Below are positions 33,252-41,912 of a stretch of 64,000 bases of DNA, in pieces. Made by a program: the position numbers and the translations under genes. The DNA is from Clostridia bacterium. GTDB lineage: Bacteria > Bacillota > Peptococcia > DRI-13 > UBA5745. The first letter of the stretch is position 1. Each line of letters begins with the position of its first letter. The notes under the pieces were generated by a model. That model did no database searches, had not been told where the DNA came from, and saw only the letters and a list, made by a program, of their open reading frames with translations. The stretch covers positions 146,249 to 210,248 of the forward strand of contig JAHDMJ010000011.1 in NCBI GenBank assembly GCA_018436095.1, written 5' to 3'.

Positions 33252-34361
33252 CTATTTTTTGCCGGCCATATAATCATCTACAAATTTGATGAGCCTATTG
33301 AAGTCTTCCGTTCCCATGTTTTCCTCCACCTTGGCCCAGACCGTCTTGACCTTATCCTGGAACAGCCGCAGCTCGTCAGTGGTGGGCTCATAAATTTGGA
33401 CGCCGCTGTCGGCAATGGTCTTCAGGAAGCCGTCGGCAAAAACTTGGGTTTTTTCCCGGCCTTTATTTTGAGCTTCAATCATCAGCTCTCTGATCAGCTG
33501 CTGTTCCTCGGCGGAAAGCTTGCTCCAGAATATAGGACTGGCGGCGGGAATAGTGGCGGTATAATTGTGGTTGGTAATCGTCATATAAGGCTGCAGCTCA
33601 TAAACCTTGGAAGAGACGATGTTGGATACGGGATTTTCCTGGCCGTCCACCATTTTCTGCTGCAAGGCTGTGTAAAGCTCGGAATAGGCCACCGGCGTCA
33701 CAGCTGCTCCCAAGGCGGACCAGGCAGCCATCTGGATATCGTCCACCATGGTGCGCAGCTTAATGCCCTTCAGATCATCGGGGGTGCGCACTTCCCGTAC
33801 CGAGTTGGTCAGTTCCCGAAAGCCGATATCAAAGTAGGCCAGAGGAATAACAGATGTATCTGCCTCCGCCTTCTGCCGCCAGCTCTGGCCCAGCTCGGAG
33901 TCCAAGACGGCGTAGGCGGTATCAAAATCAAAGTAGAGATAGGGAATATTCAGACCGGCAAAAGCATTGGTATAGTCCGACCAGGAACCGTTATTCATGA
34001 TGCCGACATCGAAGGAGCCGCTTTGCAAGCCGCCGATATATTCCTCGGAAGTGGAGGCCAGCTGGCCGTCGGGGAAAACCTTGGCGGTAATGCGGCCATC
34101 CGTGCGGGCTTCGATCTCTTTGACGAAGTAATTGACGCAGACGCCCAAAGCGGTAGTACCCTCACCGTTAAATTCTACGGTAGGGGAAGAAGAAGCGATG
34201 CGGATATTGATTTTTTCGCCTACTGCGGCAGCGGAGCTGCCCGAACCGCTGCCGGCAGGTGTGCCGCCGCCGGAGGGTGCGGTGCTGCCGCAAGCTGATA
34301 AAGAAAGAGCCAGGGTCAGGGAAAGGATGCCGGTGATCATACGTTTAATTTTGTTATTCAC
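33252..34361 (-). CDS. TRAP transporter substrate-binding protein (DctP), lipoprotein
   Basis: 369 residues. The signal peptide ends in a lipobox-like L-S-A-C (Cys about 24), then a Gly/Ser-rich linker, so the protein is probably tethered to the membrane. The mature domain has the DctP hallmarks LKGIKLRTMVDDIQMAAWSALGAAVTPVAYSELYTALQQKMVDGQENP, with the Arg that binds the substrate carboxylate. This supports an organic acid ligand. First gene of the operon, divergent from the LysR gene. Confidence 0.93.
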   Translation of the reverse strand: MNNKIKRMITGILSLTLALSLSACGSTAPSGGGTPAGSGSGSSAAAVGEKINIRIASSSPTVEFNGEGTTALGVCVNYFVKEIEARTDGRITAKVFPDGQLASTSEEYIGGLQSGSFDVGIMNNGSWSDYTNAFAGLNIPYLYFDFDTAYAVLDSELGQSWRQKAEADTSVIPLAYFDIGFRELTNSVREVRTPDDLKGIKLRTMVDDIQMAAWSALGAAVTPVAYSELYTALQQKMVDGQENPVSNIVSSKVYELQPYMTITNHNYTATIPAASPIFWSKLSAEEQQLIRELMIEAQNKGREKTQVFADGFLKTIADSGVQIYEPTTDELRLFQDKVKTVWAKVEENMGTEDFNRLIKFVDDYMAGKK

Positions 34362-34597
34362 GTTGTCTGTCTCCTTTCGTTTTAAGAGTATTCCATCTTT
34401 TCTGAACCAGATCCCTTCCCCACTTTTATTTACATTTAACCCATTTATTTATATAATGGTGAGTAAATGCAGAAAAAAGGCAGGGCCGGTTTAGCTCATC
34501 ACATTCCCAATGTAGCAAGAAAAATCTGGAGTGTCCAATTCCTTTTGGAATCTGATTCATTACTTCCGCACATGTGTTATCAGAAGGGAAGGCGTTT

Positions 34598-35563
34598 ATG
34601 AATTATCAATCGCTGATTTATTTCAAAACGGTAGCGGAGCTGCAGCATTATACCCGGGCCGCCAATGAGCTGTACATTACGCAGCCGGCTCTTTCCAAAG
34701 CCATCCGCAACCTGGAAAGCGAATTCGGCACCGCCCTGTTTCAGAAAGATGGCCGAAACGTAACCCTGACCAAAAGCGGCAAGCTGTTTTATGAGTATGT
34801 GAAACGCTCCGTAGATGAAATTGACGAGGGCATCGCCGCCGTCCGCCGCCTGACGGATATAGAGCGCAATACTATTTTCCTGTCGGCTTTATTCTCCATG
34901 TACGCTATCTATTTGCCCGACAAGGTTCTGCGTTTTCGCCATCAAAATCCCGGCTGCCGCTTCTCAATGGAGTATAAATATACCACCGCAATTCTTCATG
35001 ACGTTTTGAAAGGCCGGGCAGAATTAGGAATTTGCAGCGATTTCGATACGAAAGGCGAATTTTCCTCATTAAAAAAGCTTGTCTTATATAAAGAACCCAT
35101 CAGTTTGTTGGTTGGCAAAGACCATCCTTTTGCCGGCCGCAAGAAAATCAGTGTGGAAGAGCTCAGGGGGGAACGTTTTATTGTTTACATACGCAGCAAT
35201 CTGGGCACCAATAAGATCATTGCCGATTTGTGCAGGCCCTACGGTTTCGAGCCCAATATCGTAGCCGAGGCTTACAATGATTACGGCGTTTTCGGCATGG
35301 TTTCGGCCGGAGACGGCATTGCTATTATTCCCACCATCGGCGTTCTTAATTTTAACGGCATTACCCAAGTGGCTCTGGATGTGGACTTCCCCCTTACCCG
35401 GGATATCAACATCGTATGGAAGGCCAATAGCCAGCTATCGCCTATGGCCGCTCGCTTTCGCAATATGCTGGTGGAATGCTCCAGATTAGAGGCTGCCGAA
35501 CAAGCCGCCGGCCAAGATACCGTACAAGATGCCGGCCGGGATACCGGCCTAGCCTCTGATTGA
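34598..35563 (+). CDS. LysR-family transcriptional regulator
   Basis: About 321 residues. N-terminal winged HTH: MNYQSLIYFKTVAELQHYTRAANELYITQPALSKAIRNLESEFG, then a periplasmic-binding-protein-like effector domain. The ATG at 34598 follows AAGGGAAGG; the 8-residue longer form at 34574 lacks a good site. Divergent from the TRAP-enolase operon with a 236-bp gap that likely holds its binding sites, so it probably controls that operon with the substrate as effector. The C-terminal tail (AAEQAAGQDTVQDAGRDTG) is low-complexity. Confidence 0.9.
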   Translation: MNYQSLIYFKTVAELQHYTRAANELYITQPALSKAIRNLESEFGTALFQKDGRNVTLTKSGKLFYEYVKRSVDEIDEGIAAVRRLTDIERNTIFLSALFSMYAIYLPDKVLRFRHQNPGCRFSMEYKYTTAILHDVLKGRAELGICSDFDTKGEFSSLKKLVLYKEPISLLVGKDHPFAGRKKISVEELRGERFIVYIRSNLGTNKIIADLCRPYGFEPNIVAEAYNDYGVFGMVSAGDGIAIIPTIGVLNFNGITQVALDVDFPLTRDINIVWKANSQLSPMAARFRNMLVECSRLEAAEQAAGQDTVQDAGRDTGLASD

Positions 35564-35608
35564 CCGGCTCCGCATTTTACGGCAAGCGGAACTAAAGAAA
35601 GCACAAAA

Positions 35609-35661
35609 CAATGCAGACAGTTTATGGGGGGTGCCCCGCAAACTGCCTGCATTATTTTGAG
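35609..35661 (+). terminator. terminator of the LysR gene
   Basis: AATGCAG-CAGTTT / AAACTG-CTGCATT arms around a GC-rich loop, followed by ATTTTGAG. Confidence 0.8.
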
Positions 35662-35687
35662 GATGAGAGAGTAATAAAGAATCTAAA

Positions 35688-36260
35688 CTCCCGCAAAATT
35701 AAACCATACAGCGAAAAAGTCAATAATTATAGCTTATTCCTCTGGCTCTGGATCAAAAGGGAAAAGTTTGCTTTAGGCACAGGCTTTGCAGCAAATTTGC
35801 ATTATTGTGCAGGCCGCTCCGTTAAAAGTTGCTGCTCGCTGAGAGCTGGCCCCCATTTTCTTGAAAAATGTGCAAAATTGCAGGTTTGTTATCGTTTGGT
35901 TAGGCTAACTGTGCAAAATTGCAGGTTGGTCACCCTCAAATTACTGCTTTGTACCAGATTTAGCCCGAAAATGGGGTGAAAACCCTATTTCCAGGCCAAA
36001 ACACCTCCTACAAACTTGCAGTTTTGCACAAAAACCCCTTCGCCAAAGTACAAACTTGCAATTTTGCACAAACGAGGCTCCACACCCCCAACGAAGGGCA
36101 TTTTATAGAGGCCGCAACCGTCACCACTGCATAGCCATTACTACTGCACAACGCTAATATCTGCAATCCAGTAGGCAGCGGCTTGGTCAGGCTGCCTTGG
36201 CTCAGCACCCGGCGTCAGGGCAGGGTTCGATGGCATCCGTATTGTTTAATTCTGCGGGAA
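35688..36260. repeat. family-1 composite element D with inverted ends
   Basis: Ends CTCCCGCAAAATTAAAC (35688-35704) and GTTTAATTCTGCGGGAA (36244-36260) are inverted. Inside, two forward motifs (35869-35890 and 35909-35930, close to GTGCAAAATTGCAGGTTTG) face two reverse motifs (36009-36030 and 36049-36070). The same end sequence opens element B at 4778. No gene is supported in the 900-bp gap between the LysR and DUF401 genes. Confidence 0.8.
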
Positions 36261-36474
36261 GTCAGGAAAAGAAAGAAGGAGAAAATGATTTCTTTTAGTA
36301 ACGGATCTATAAATGAAACAGAGAAACCTTGATATAGCAAGGCTTTCCGGCCCGGCTTCAAAAAGGGAGGAAGCCGGCGGCGGCTTGCCCTGAGAACAGG
36401 CAATAGATATAATAGGGAAAATTCACCATCGGATTTGCCGGCGCCGGCAATCCACAGGAAAGAGGTGGCAGGGT

Positions 36475-37707
36475 TTGAGACAACTCATTGCAGTTTTGCT
36501 GGCTATTGCCTGTATTCCCGTTTTATTAAAAAGAAAAATTGCCGTCGGGCCCACACTGTTGCTGGCCGGAATACTTGCCGGCGGCCTGGCGGGTATTTTG
36601 CCCGCCGCTATTTTGGAAGCCTTTACTGATGTATTTACCAACCGGGCCAGCCTTTCCTCCGTTTTAATTGTCATCGAAATAGGTATGCTGAGCTATCTCA
36701 TGAACTGCTACGGCATTCTCAAGGAGGCAGAGACAGCCCTGCGGATACTGGTGCCTAATCCCCGGGCCATTATTATGCTTATGCCCACCATGGTTGGCGC
36801 TTTGCAAGCTCCCGGCGGCGCGGCTTTATCCGCCCCCTTTGTCAACAACCTGGGCAAAGAAATGGGACTGAGCAAGGCTCAGCGGGCCAACATCAACATG
36901 ATTGCCCGTCATGTGCTGATGCTGCTGCTGCCCTTTTCTACCAATATGCTGATTGTTCACGACCTGGTGCCGGATCTGAGCATCCCGGGACTGGCCGCCC
37001 TTAATCTGGGTTTTGTGGTTTTGATGCAGGCGTCAGGCTACTTTTTCTTGCTGCGCAGCAGCCAGCCTATAGATATGCCCAAGTCAGCCCCGCCGGAGAG
37101 ACTAAAGGCCCTGGGCCGGCTGCTCTTTGCTCTTGCTCCCATTTATCTGGTGATCATGCTCAAGGCAATTTTTAATATTCCGTATACGGCGGCCTTAATC
37201 TTTTCTATGCTGGCTGTCTTTTTTATGAGCAATAAAGAGGATTTCCGGAGGCGTTTAATAGCCAGCTTCAACCGCAATACAGCCATGATGATTGTGGGCA
37301 TCTATTTCTTTCAAAATATTGTAGGCGGTATGGATGAGATGCTGGAGCTTTTCCGCCGTCTGATCGGCGGCCAAACGGGCTGGGCTTTTTTGGCTTTGGT
37401 GGCCCTGGCGGGAACAGTCTTTGGCTTAGCCACCGGGCTAATGTATCTTTCCGTGGGCATCTTGATTCCTATTGCCGCCAGTCTGCCTTATGCCAGCGAA
37501 GGCGCAAGGCTCATCGCCTTGTCCTATACCTTTTGCTGGAGTTTTCTGGGCTACTATTTTTCGCCTATCCACCTCTGCCAGTTGCTGACGGACCAGGAAG
37601 TAGGCTGTACAGTGGGAGAGCGCTACCGTAATTACCTGCCTTTCATGGTGGTTTTACCGGCAATTACCGTAATGCTCTATTTTGTGTATCATCTGATTCT
37701 CCCTTAA
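36475..37707 (+). CDS. DUF401 family membrane protein
   Basis: 410 residues with ten or more hydrophobic helices. Blocks such as MLMPTMVGALQAPGGAALSAPFVNNLG and the C-terminal SYTFCWSFLGYYFSPIHLCQLLT match DUF401, a group of predicted transporters related to the Na+/H+ or citrate antiporter superfamily. The start is TTG, with GAGGTGG 5-6 nt upstream. It is transcribed alone, after element D and before the EamA gene. Substrate unknown. Confidence 0.85.
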   Translation: MRQLIAVLLAIACIPVLLKRKIAVGPTLLLAGILAGGLAGILPAAILEAFTDVFTNRASLSSVLIVIEIGMLSYLMNCYGILKEAETALRILVPNPRAIIMLMPTMVGALQAPGGAALSAPFVNNLGKEMGLSKAQRANINMIARHVLMLLLPFSTNMLIVHDLVPDLSIPGLAALNLGFVVLMQASGYFFLLRSSQPIDMPKSAPPERLKALGRLLFALAPIYLVIMLKAIFNIPYTAALIFSMLAVFFMSNKEDFRRRLIASFNRNTAMMIVGIYFFQNIVGGMDEMLELFRRLIGGQTGWAFLALVALAGTVFGLATGLMYLSVGILIPIAASLPYASEGARLIALSYTFCWSFLGYYFSPIHLCQLLTDQEVGCTVGERYRNYLPFMVVLPAITVMLYFVYHLILP

Positions 37708-37750
37708 TGGCCGCTCTCACGTTATCTGCCTCATACGGTAGAAAGGGCAA

Positions 37751-37779
37751 TTGACAGTAGGGTAGGAGCGTCCTATGAT
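37751..37779 (+). promoter_or_regulatory. sigma-A promoter of the EamA gene
   Basis: TTGACA (37751-37756), 17-nt spacer, TATGAT (37774-37779). It lies about 165 bp before the coding start and leaves a long 5' leader. Confidence 0.75.
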
Positions 37780-37802
37780 ATAGGGAAAGATCAATATGTG
37801 CG

Positions 37803-37833
37803 GGTTGCATCTCTCTATTGAGAGTACAGCCCT
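37803..37833 (+). ncRNA. structured 5' leader hairpin before the EamA gene
   Basis: GGGTTG..CTCTC-TATT-GAGAG..CAGCCC can pair within the leader, followed by a second AGCCC-containing segment at 37864-37870. It could be a regulatory leader, but I cannot match it to a known riboswitch class. Confidence 0.3.
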
Positions 37834-37943
37834 TACTCATAGAACTATATGCAGATGCGATAGCGCAGCCCTTGCTGAAAGAAGGTTAAAATGATAGAAT
37901 GAAAAAGTTACACAATTTCAATAGATAAAAGGATTACAGAAAA

Positions 37944-38906
37944 ATGACGGAGCAACAAGAGACACAGCAAGAAACTCAACAGGTCCAAAAGAAGAATAGA
38001 TTAAAAAGCCAAGCCCCCCGGCTGGCTTTATTTATGGCGACGCTGATTTGGGGCAGCTCTTTTGTAATGATGAAAAATGCCGTAGGCGCTTTCCCGCCCA
38101 ATTATTTGCTGATGATCCGCTTCGGCGTTTCCTGCCTGTTTTTAAGCCTGATTTTTTGGCGGCGTTTAAAAGCCATCGACAGAAGCTATCTGACGCAAAC
38201 GGCTATTATCGGCTTGTGCTTATCTCTGGCCTATACGCTGCAAACCTTAGGCATTCAACATACCACGCCGGGGAAAAACGCTTTTTTGACGGCAATCTAT
38301 GTTATTATCGTGCCTTTTCTCCACTGGTTTGTGGAAAAGCAAAAGCCCGGCGGCAAAAACCTGCTGGCGGCTGTAGTCTGCCTGGCCGGTATCGGCCTGA
38401 TTTCTCTGACCAGCCAATTAACCATCGGGCTTGGAGATGGCTATACACTGCTGGGCGGGTTCTTTTTCGCAGCCCACATGGTATGCGTAGGCTTTTTCAG
38501 CCAGGATAAAGATCCTATATTAATCACTATTCTGCAATTTGGTTATTGTGCGCTGTTCTTTGGTATTGCAGCCCTTTCTTTAGAGACTTTCCCCCGGACT
38601 ATTGATGCCGCCGGAGCCTTTAATCTGTTTTATTTGACGTTTTTCTGCACCAGCCTGGCCCTTTTGCTGCAGAATTACGGCCAAAAATACACCAGCCCCT
38701 CCACCGCCTCCTTGCTGCTAAGTCTGGAATCCATTTTCGGCGTTTTGTTTTCCGTATTTTTTTACGACGAGGTTCTTACTCTCCGTCTGGTTATCGGTTT
38801 TGCCTTGGTTTTCGGAGCTATCCTGATTGCCGAGGGCAATTTTTCGCTAAAAAGCCGTTCCGAGCTGAGCCTGGCCGGCAATGAAGCAGCAGAGCAACAA
38901 AATTAG
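37944..38906 (+). CDS. EamA/DMT-family transporter
   Basis: 320 residues with ten membrane helices in two EamA repeats (about 28-155 and 165-300). Recognisable parts are LFMATLIWGSSFVMMKNAV in the first repeat and STASLLLSLESIFGVLFSVFFYDEVLT in the second. The Gln/Thr-rich N-terminus is cytoplasmic. DMT exporters move amino acids, metabolites or drugs; the substrate is not visible. It has its own promoter with a long leader and its own terminator. Confidence 0.92.
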   Translation: MTEQQETQQETQQVQKKNRLKSQAPRLALFMATLIWGSSFVMMKNAVGAFPPNYLLMIRFGVSCLFLSLIFWRRLKAIDRSYLTQTAIIGLCLSLAYTLQTLGIQHTTPGKNAFLTAIYVIIVPFLHWFVEKQKPGGKNLLAAVVCLAGIGLISLTSQLTIGLGDGYTLLGGFFFAAHMVCVGFFSQDKDPILITILQFGYCALFFGIAALSLETFPRTIDAAGAFNLFYLTFFCTSLALLLQNYGQKYTSPSTASLLLSLESIFGVLFSVFFYDEVLTLRLVIGFALVFGAILIAEGNFSLKSRSELSLAGNEAAEQQN

Positions 38907-38940
38907 AAGCCTTTGAGCCTATCCATTTATAACGATTTAT

Positions 38941-38986
38941 AACGATGGGGCTGTTTCTTAATTTGAAACCGCCTCATCGTTTTTTC
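38941..38986 (+). terminator. terminator of the EamA gene
   Basis: AACGATG-GGC-GTTTC / GAAAC-GCC-CATCGTT hairpin followed by TTTTTC. Confidence 0.9.
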
Positions 38987-39033
38987 TTTGCCTGCACAGT
39001 GCTGACGGCGCTGACGGCACTGCGGCACCGAAG

Positions 39034-39194
39034 TGTGCAAAAATCGAGGTTGTACAAGAAGTTAGCATCTGCTTATACGGGATCAACCGAAAAAATTTCA
39101 GATCCGGGCAAGAAATGGGTATAAAGCCGAAAATATTACGGCCGTTTAGCTTGAAGACCTGAGAAATCAATGCACAACCTCGATTTTTTGTGCA
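39034..39194. repeat. family-1 element E (single forward/reverse pair)
   Basis: Forward motif 39034-39056 (TGTGCAAAAATCGAGGTTGT) and reverse motif 39171-39194 flank a 114-nt core. Sequence type is the same as element A. It lies between the convergent EamA and AEC genes. Next to it, 39193-39260 holds imperfect GGGTCAGC/GACGGGTC repeats. No gene in 38907-39318. Confidence 0.85.
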
Positions 39195-39318
39195 GACGGG
39201 TCAACGCGGCAACGCAGCAGCGGGTCAGCGGGTCAGCGGGGCAGACGGGTCCCGGGGCGGGCAATAGCATCATCAAGGCAACGCAGCAGCCGTAAAGCCT
39301 GCAATGTGATTGCAGCCC

Positions 39319-40284
39319 TTAAATCAGGGCCAGGGTCTTTAGTATATATAAGGCTGCCGTAGTGGTAAATACGGAAAATACCGTCGAAAACAGAGTCCCC
39401 GCAGCCGCCAGGCTGCCGTCTCCCCCCATGGCTGCCGTCATTACATAGGTAGCGGAAGGATTGGCAGCAGTAAACAGTATAGCGATGATCGCCAAATCCA
39501 AACCCCGAAAACCAAGCATCACCGCTACCGGCACTACCAGCATAGCCAAAAACAAGGTTTTAATCAAAGCCGCCGTCACCCCATAAAATAAACGGCTTTT
39601 TATTTTGCTGACCTCCAGGCCGGCGCCGATGCAAAGCAAGGCTAAGGGTACGGCGATATCGCCGAGATATTGGACGGGTTTTAGCACCAGATGGGGCAGC
39701 TTGATGCTCATTATACTAAAGGGCAGACCGAGCAGCACCGCCAGAATCAAAGGGTTAGTAACCAGCTTGGCGCCAATGTCTTTAATCCCGGCTCCCAGGA
39801 TGGGATTTTCCCCGTCCTCTTTGCTATCACTTTGGGAAAGGCAAAGAACCGCCAGGACGTTATACACCAGGGCCACCATAGCAAACAAGGGCGCACATTT
39901 AGCCGCCCCGGCTTCCCCCGCCATGTTGCGAACCATGGATAGACCTAAAATGGTAAAGCTGCTGCGGTAGGCGACGTGAATAAAAGCTCCTACGCTTTCC
40001 CGCCGTTTAATAAAGCGGCGGGCCAATACCCAGATAATTACATAGGTGATTATTGTTGCAAAAAAGCAATACATCGTCATTCTCAGATCTTTCATCTGAT
40101 TGACGTCGGCGCCACTGACATCAAGAAAAATCCGGCTGGATATACACCAGGTAAAAACCGCTCCTCCGATTTTGTTCATCGCCCGCCGCTCCATGACGCC
40201 AAAATAAACCGCTAATGCGCCTAATAGAATCATTGTAAATGTAGGCAGCACTACATTTAAGCAAAAAATCAGGTTTTCCAGCAA
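39319..40284 (-). CDS. AEC-family transporter (auxin efflux carrier type)
   Basis: About 321 residues and ten hydrophobic helices. Family features are LPTFTMILLGALAVYFGVM at the N-terminus and AIIAILFTAANPSATYVMTAAMGGDG near the end. I choose TTG at 40284, about 10 nt after AAAGGGGG; an ATG at 40320 has no ribosome site. AEC proteins export or exchange organic acids such as malate or malonate. It is last in a row of organic-acid genes on the minus strand. Confidence 0.88.
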   Translation of the reverse strand: MLENLIFCLNVVLPTFTMILLGALAVYFGVMERRAMNKIGGAVFTWCISSRIFLDVSGADVNQMKDLRMTMYCFFATIITYVIIWVLARRFIKRRESVGAFIHVAYRSSFTILGLSMVRNMAGEAGAAKCAPLFAMVALVYNVLAVLCLSQSDSKEDGENPILGAGIKDIGAKLVTNPLILAVLLGLPFSIMSIKLPHLVLKPVQYLGDIAVPLALLCIGAGLEVSKIKSRLFYGVTAALIKTLFLAMLVVPVAVMLGFRGLDLAIIAILFTAANPSATYVMTAAMGGDGSLAAAGTLFSTVFSVFTTTAALYILKTLALI

Positions 40285-40398
40285 AACAAATAAACCCCCT
40301 TTATAGCCGCTAAGCGCCATTATTTACGGCAAAAACAAGGAGAAAGCATGCCCGGCATCAAGGCACACTCTCCCCGCTCCCTGTTTATTAGGTTTTTA

Positions 40399-41286
40399 TC
40401 ACAGCCTTACTTCCGTTCCGGTAATACTCTCCAACAAAGTGACAATTACCGAAGCATCCTCTTCACCCCGGCCGCCGGAGAGGGCTGCCAAAAAATACTG
40501 CTGAGCCATAGCACCCATAATCACCGGCACCTGAAGCTCCCGGGCCAGGGTAGTGGCCAGATTCATGTCCTTGTGTTGAAGCCTGGCCTTGAAACCGCCG
40601 TTAAAATTTCTTTTGAAAACAAAGCCCGGCATTTTTACCCGGGAGGAGTAGCTTTCACCGGAACTGGAGTTAATGACCTGTAACAACAGCCTCGGATCAA
40701 TACCCGCCTTCATGCCCAAAACCATGCCTTCGCATATTCCTACCAGATTAATGCCCGTCAACATATTGTTGATCAGCTTGATAGTCTGGCCGTTGCCGGT
40801 TTGCCCTACATAAAAGACTTCCTCCCCCATAGCTTGAAGCAGCGGCAGGCAGGTTTGGTAAGCTTGCTCATCACCGCTGGCGATAATGCTCAAGGTGCCC
40901 TCCGAGGCTTTGGCCACGCCGCCGCTGACGGGGGCATCGATATAGGCTATCTCTTTTGCCGCCAAGGCGGCTGCTATTTCTTTTGCTATCGTAGGAGAGC
41001 CGGTGCACATATCGATAACGGTTATACCGGGCCTCATGGCTTCTGCCGCTCCCCCTGGATCCAGCAAGGCGCTTTTGGTGTCTTTCGACTCCGGCAACAT
41101 AGTGATGACAATATCGGAATCCGCCGCCACTGCCTTGATGCCGCTGCCTTTTTTTACACCCAGGGCCGCAGCTTTTTCCATATTGGCGGCCACGATATCG
41201 TAGCCCGTCACTTCATAGCCCTTTTTTACCAGGTTGGCGGCCATTAACGCTCCCATTGTACCTGTACCGATAAAACCAATCCTCAT
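40399..41286 (-). CDS. 3-hydroxyisobutyrate dehydrogenase/tartronate semialdehyde reductase family protein
   Basis: About 295 residues. Rossmann motif MRIGFIGTGTMGALMAANLVKKG for NAD(P), the substrate motif IDAPVSGGVAKASEGTLSIIASG, and the catalytic Lys in GNGQTIKLINNML are intact. The enzyme reduces or oxidises a beta-hydroxy acid. The ATG at 41286 is preferred over a TTG at 41292. It follows the DUF1185 gene closely and likely acts on a compound taken up by the TAXI-TRAP system. Confidence 0.9.
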   Translation of the reverse strand: MRIGFIGTGTMGALMAANLVKKGYEVTGYDIVAANMEKAAALGVKKGSGIKAVAADSDIVITMLPESKDTKSALLDPGGAAEAMRPGITVIDMCTGSPTIAKEIAAALAAKEIAYIDAPVSGGVAKASEGTLSIIASGDEQAYQTCLPLLQAMGEEVFYVGQTGNGQTIKLINNMLTGINLVGICEGMVLGMKAGIDPRLLLQVINSSSGESYSSRVKMPGFVFKRNFNGGFKARLQHKDMNLATTLARELQVPVIMGAMAQQYFLAALSGGRGEEDASVIVTLLESITGTEVRL

Positions 41287-41304
41287 GATCAATCTGTTCC
41301 TTTC

Positions 41305-41880
41305 TCAGCGAATGCCGTCGCCGACAATCTCCTCTTTTTTGAGGCCGCCTAAGCGGGGCAAGGGTCTGCCGTTGTCGGCAAAAGCGGCGATAATCACCAG
41401 CTCATCATTTTTAGGAGCATCGGCTACCCTTACTTCCATGGCATCAAAATGGGATCGCACCAGGTTAGCCTCCCGGTGGACTAAGGGAACACATAATGGA
41501 GTACCGGCGGCGCCCCGAACTATCGTGGAGGGAATAATCGTTTTACAGGGATAGTTCAACGCCTGCCGCATACCATTACCGAATTTGACATGATTCATGG
41601 CGGCGCCGTGCTCAATTTCACCATCGCAGCCTACGATAGCGCCTTTGCCAAAGCTCTCGATATTTTCCCGGCCCAGAATTTCCATGGCTTTCTCCGTCAG
41701 AAGGACTCCAAGCTGGCCTCCCTTATCGATAAAAGGCTGCAGCTCCTCCAGGTATTGACCGGCTGCCGGGTTTTTGATTACGGCCATTACAGCCACCTTG
41801 TTTATCGGCTGCGGCAACTCTTTATCAGCTTCCCGGCAAACAGTCTCCTTAATTGTCACAATCTTTCTGATCTCAAACAT
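41305..41880 (-). CDS. DUF1185 'amino acid synthesis' family protein
   Basis: 191 residues starting MFEIRKIVTIKETVCREADKELPQPINKVAVMAVIKNPAAG. The central SFGKGAIVGCDGEIEHGAAMNHVKFGNGMRQAL segment fits DUF1185 from memory. The family name refers to amino acid synthesis but its reaction is not established. It is often found next to TRAP transporters and dehydrogenases, as here. Confidence 0.8.
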   Translation of the reverse strand: MFEIRKIVTIKETVCREADKELPQPINKVAVMAVIKNPAAGQYLEELQPFIDKGGQLGVLLTEKAMEILGRENIESFGKGAIVGCDGEIEHGAAMNHVKFGNGMRQALNYPCKTIIPSTIVRGAAGTPLCVPLVHREANLVRSHFDAMEVRVADAPKNDELVIIAAFADNGRPLPRLGGLKKEEIVGDGIR

Positions 41881-41912
41881 ATTTCACCCTCTTTCCATTT
41901 CGTCAGGCATTC

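Noticed and set aside
33228..34298. Long plus-strand frame of 356 codons
   Set aside because: Shadow of the DctP gene, which has a lipoprotein signal, family motifs and operon context.
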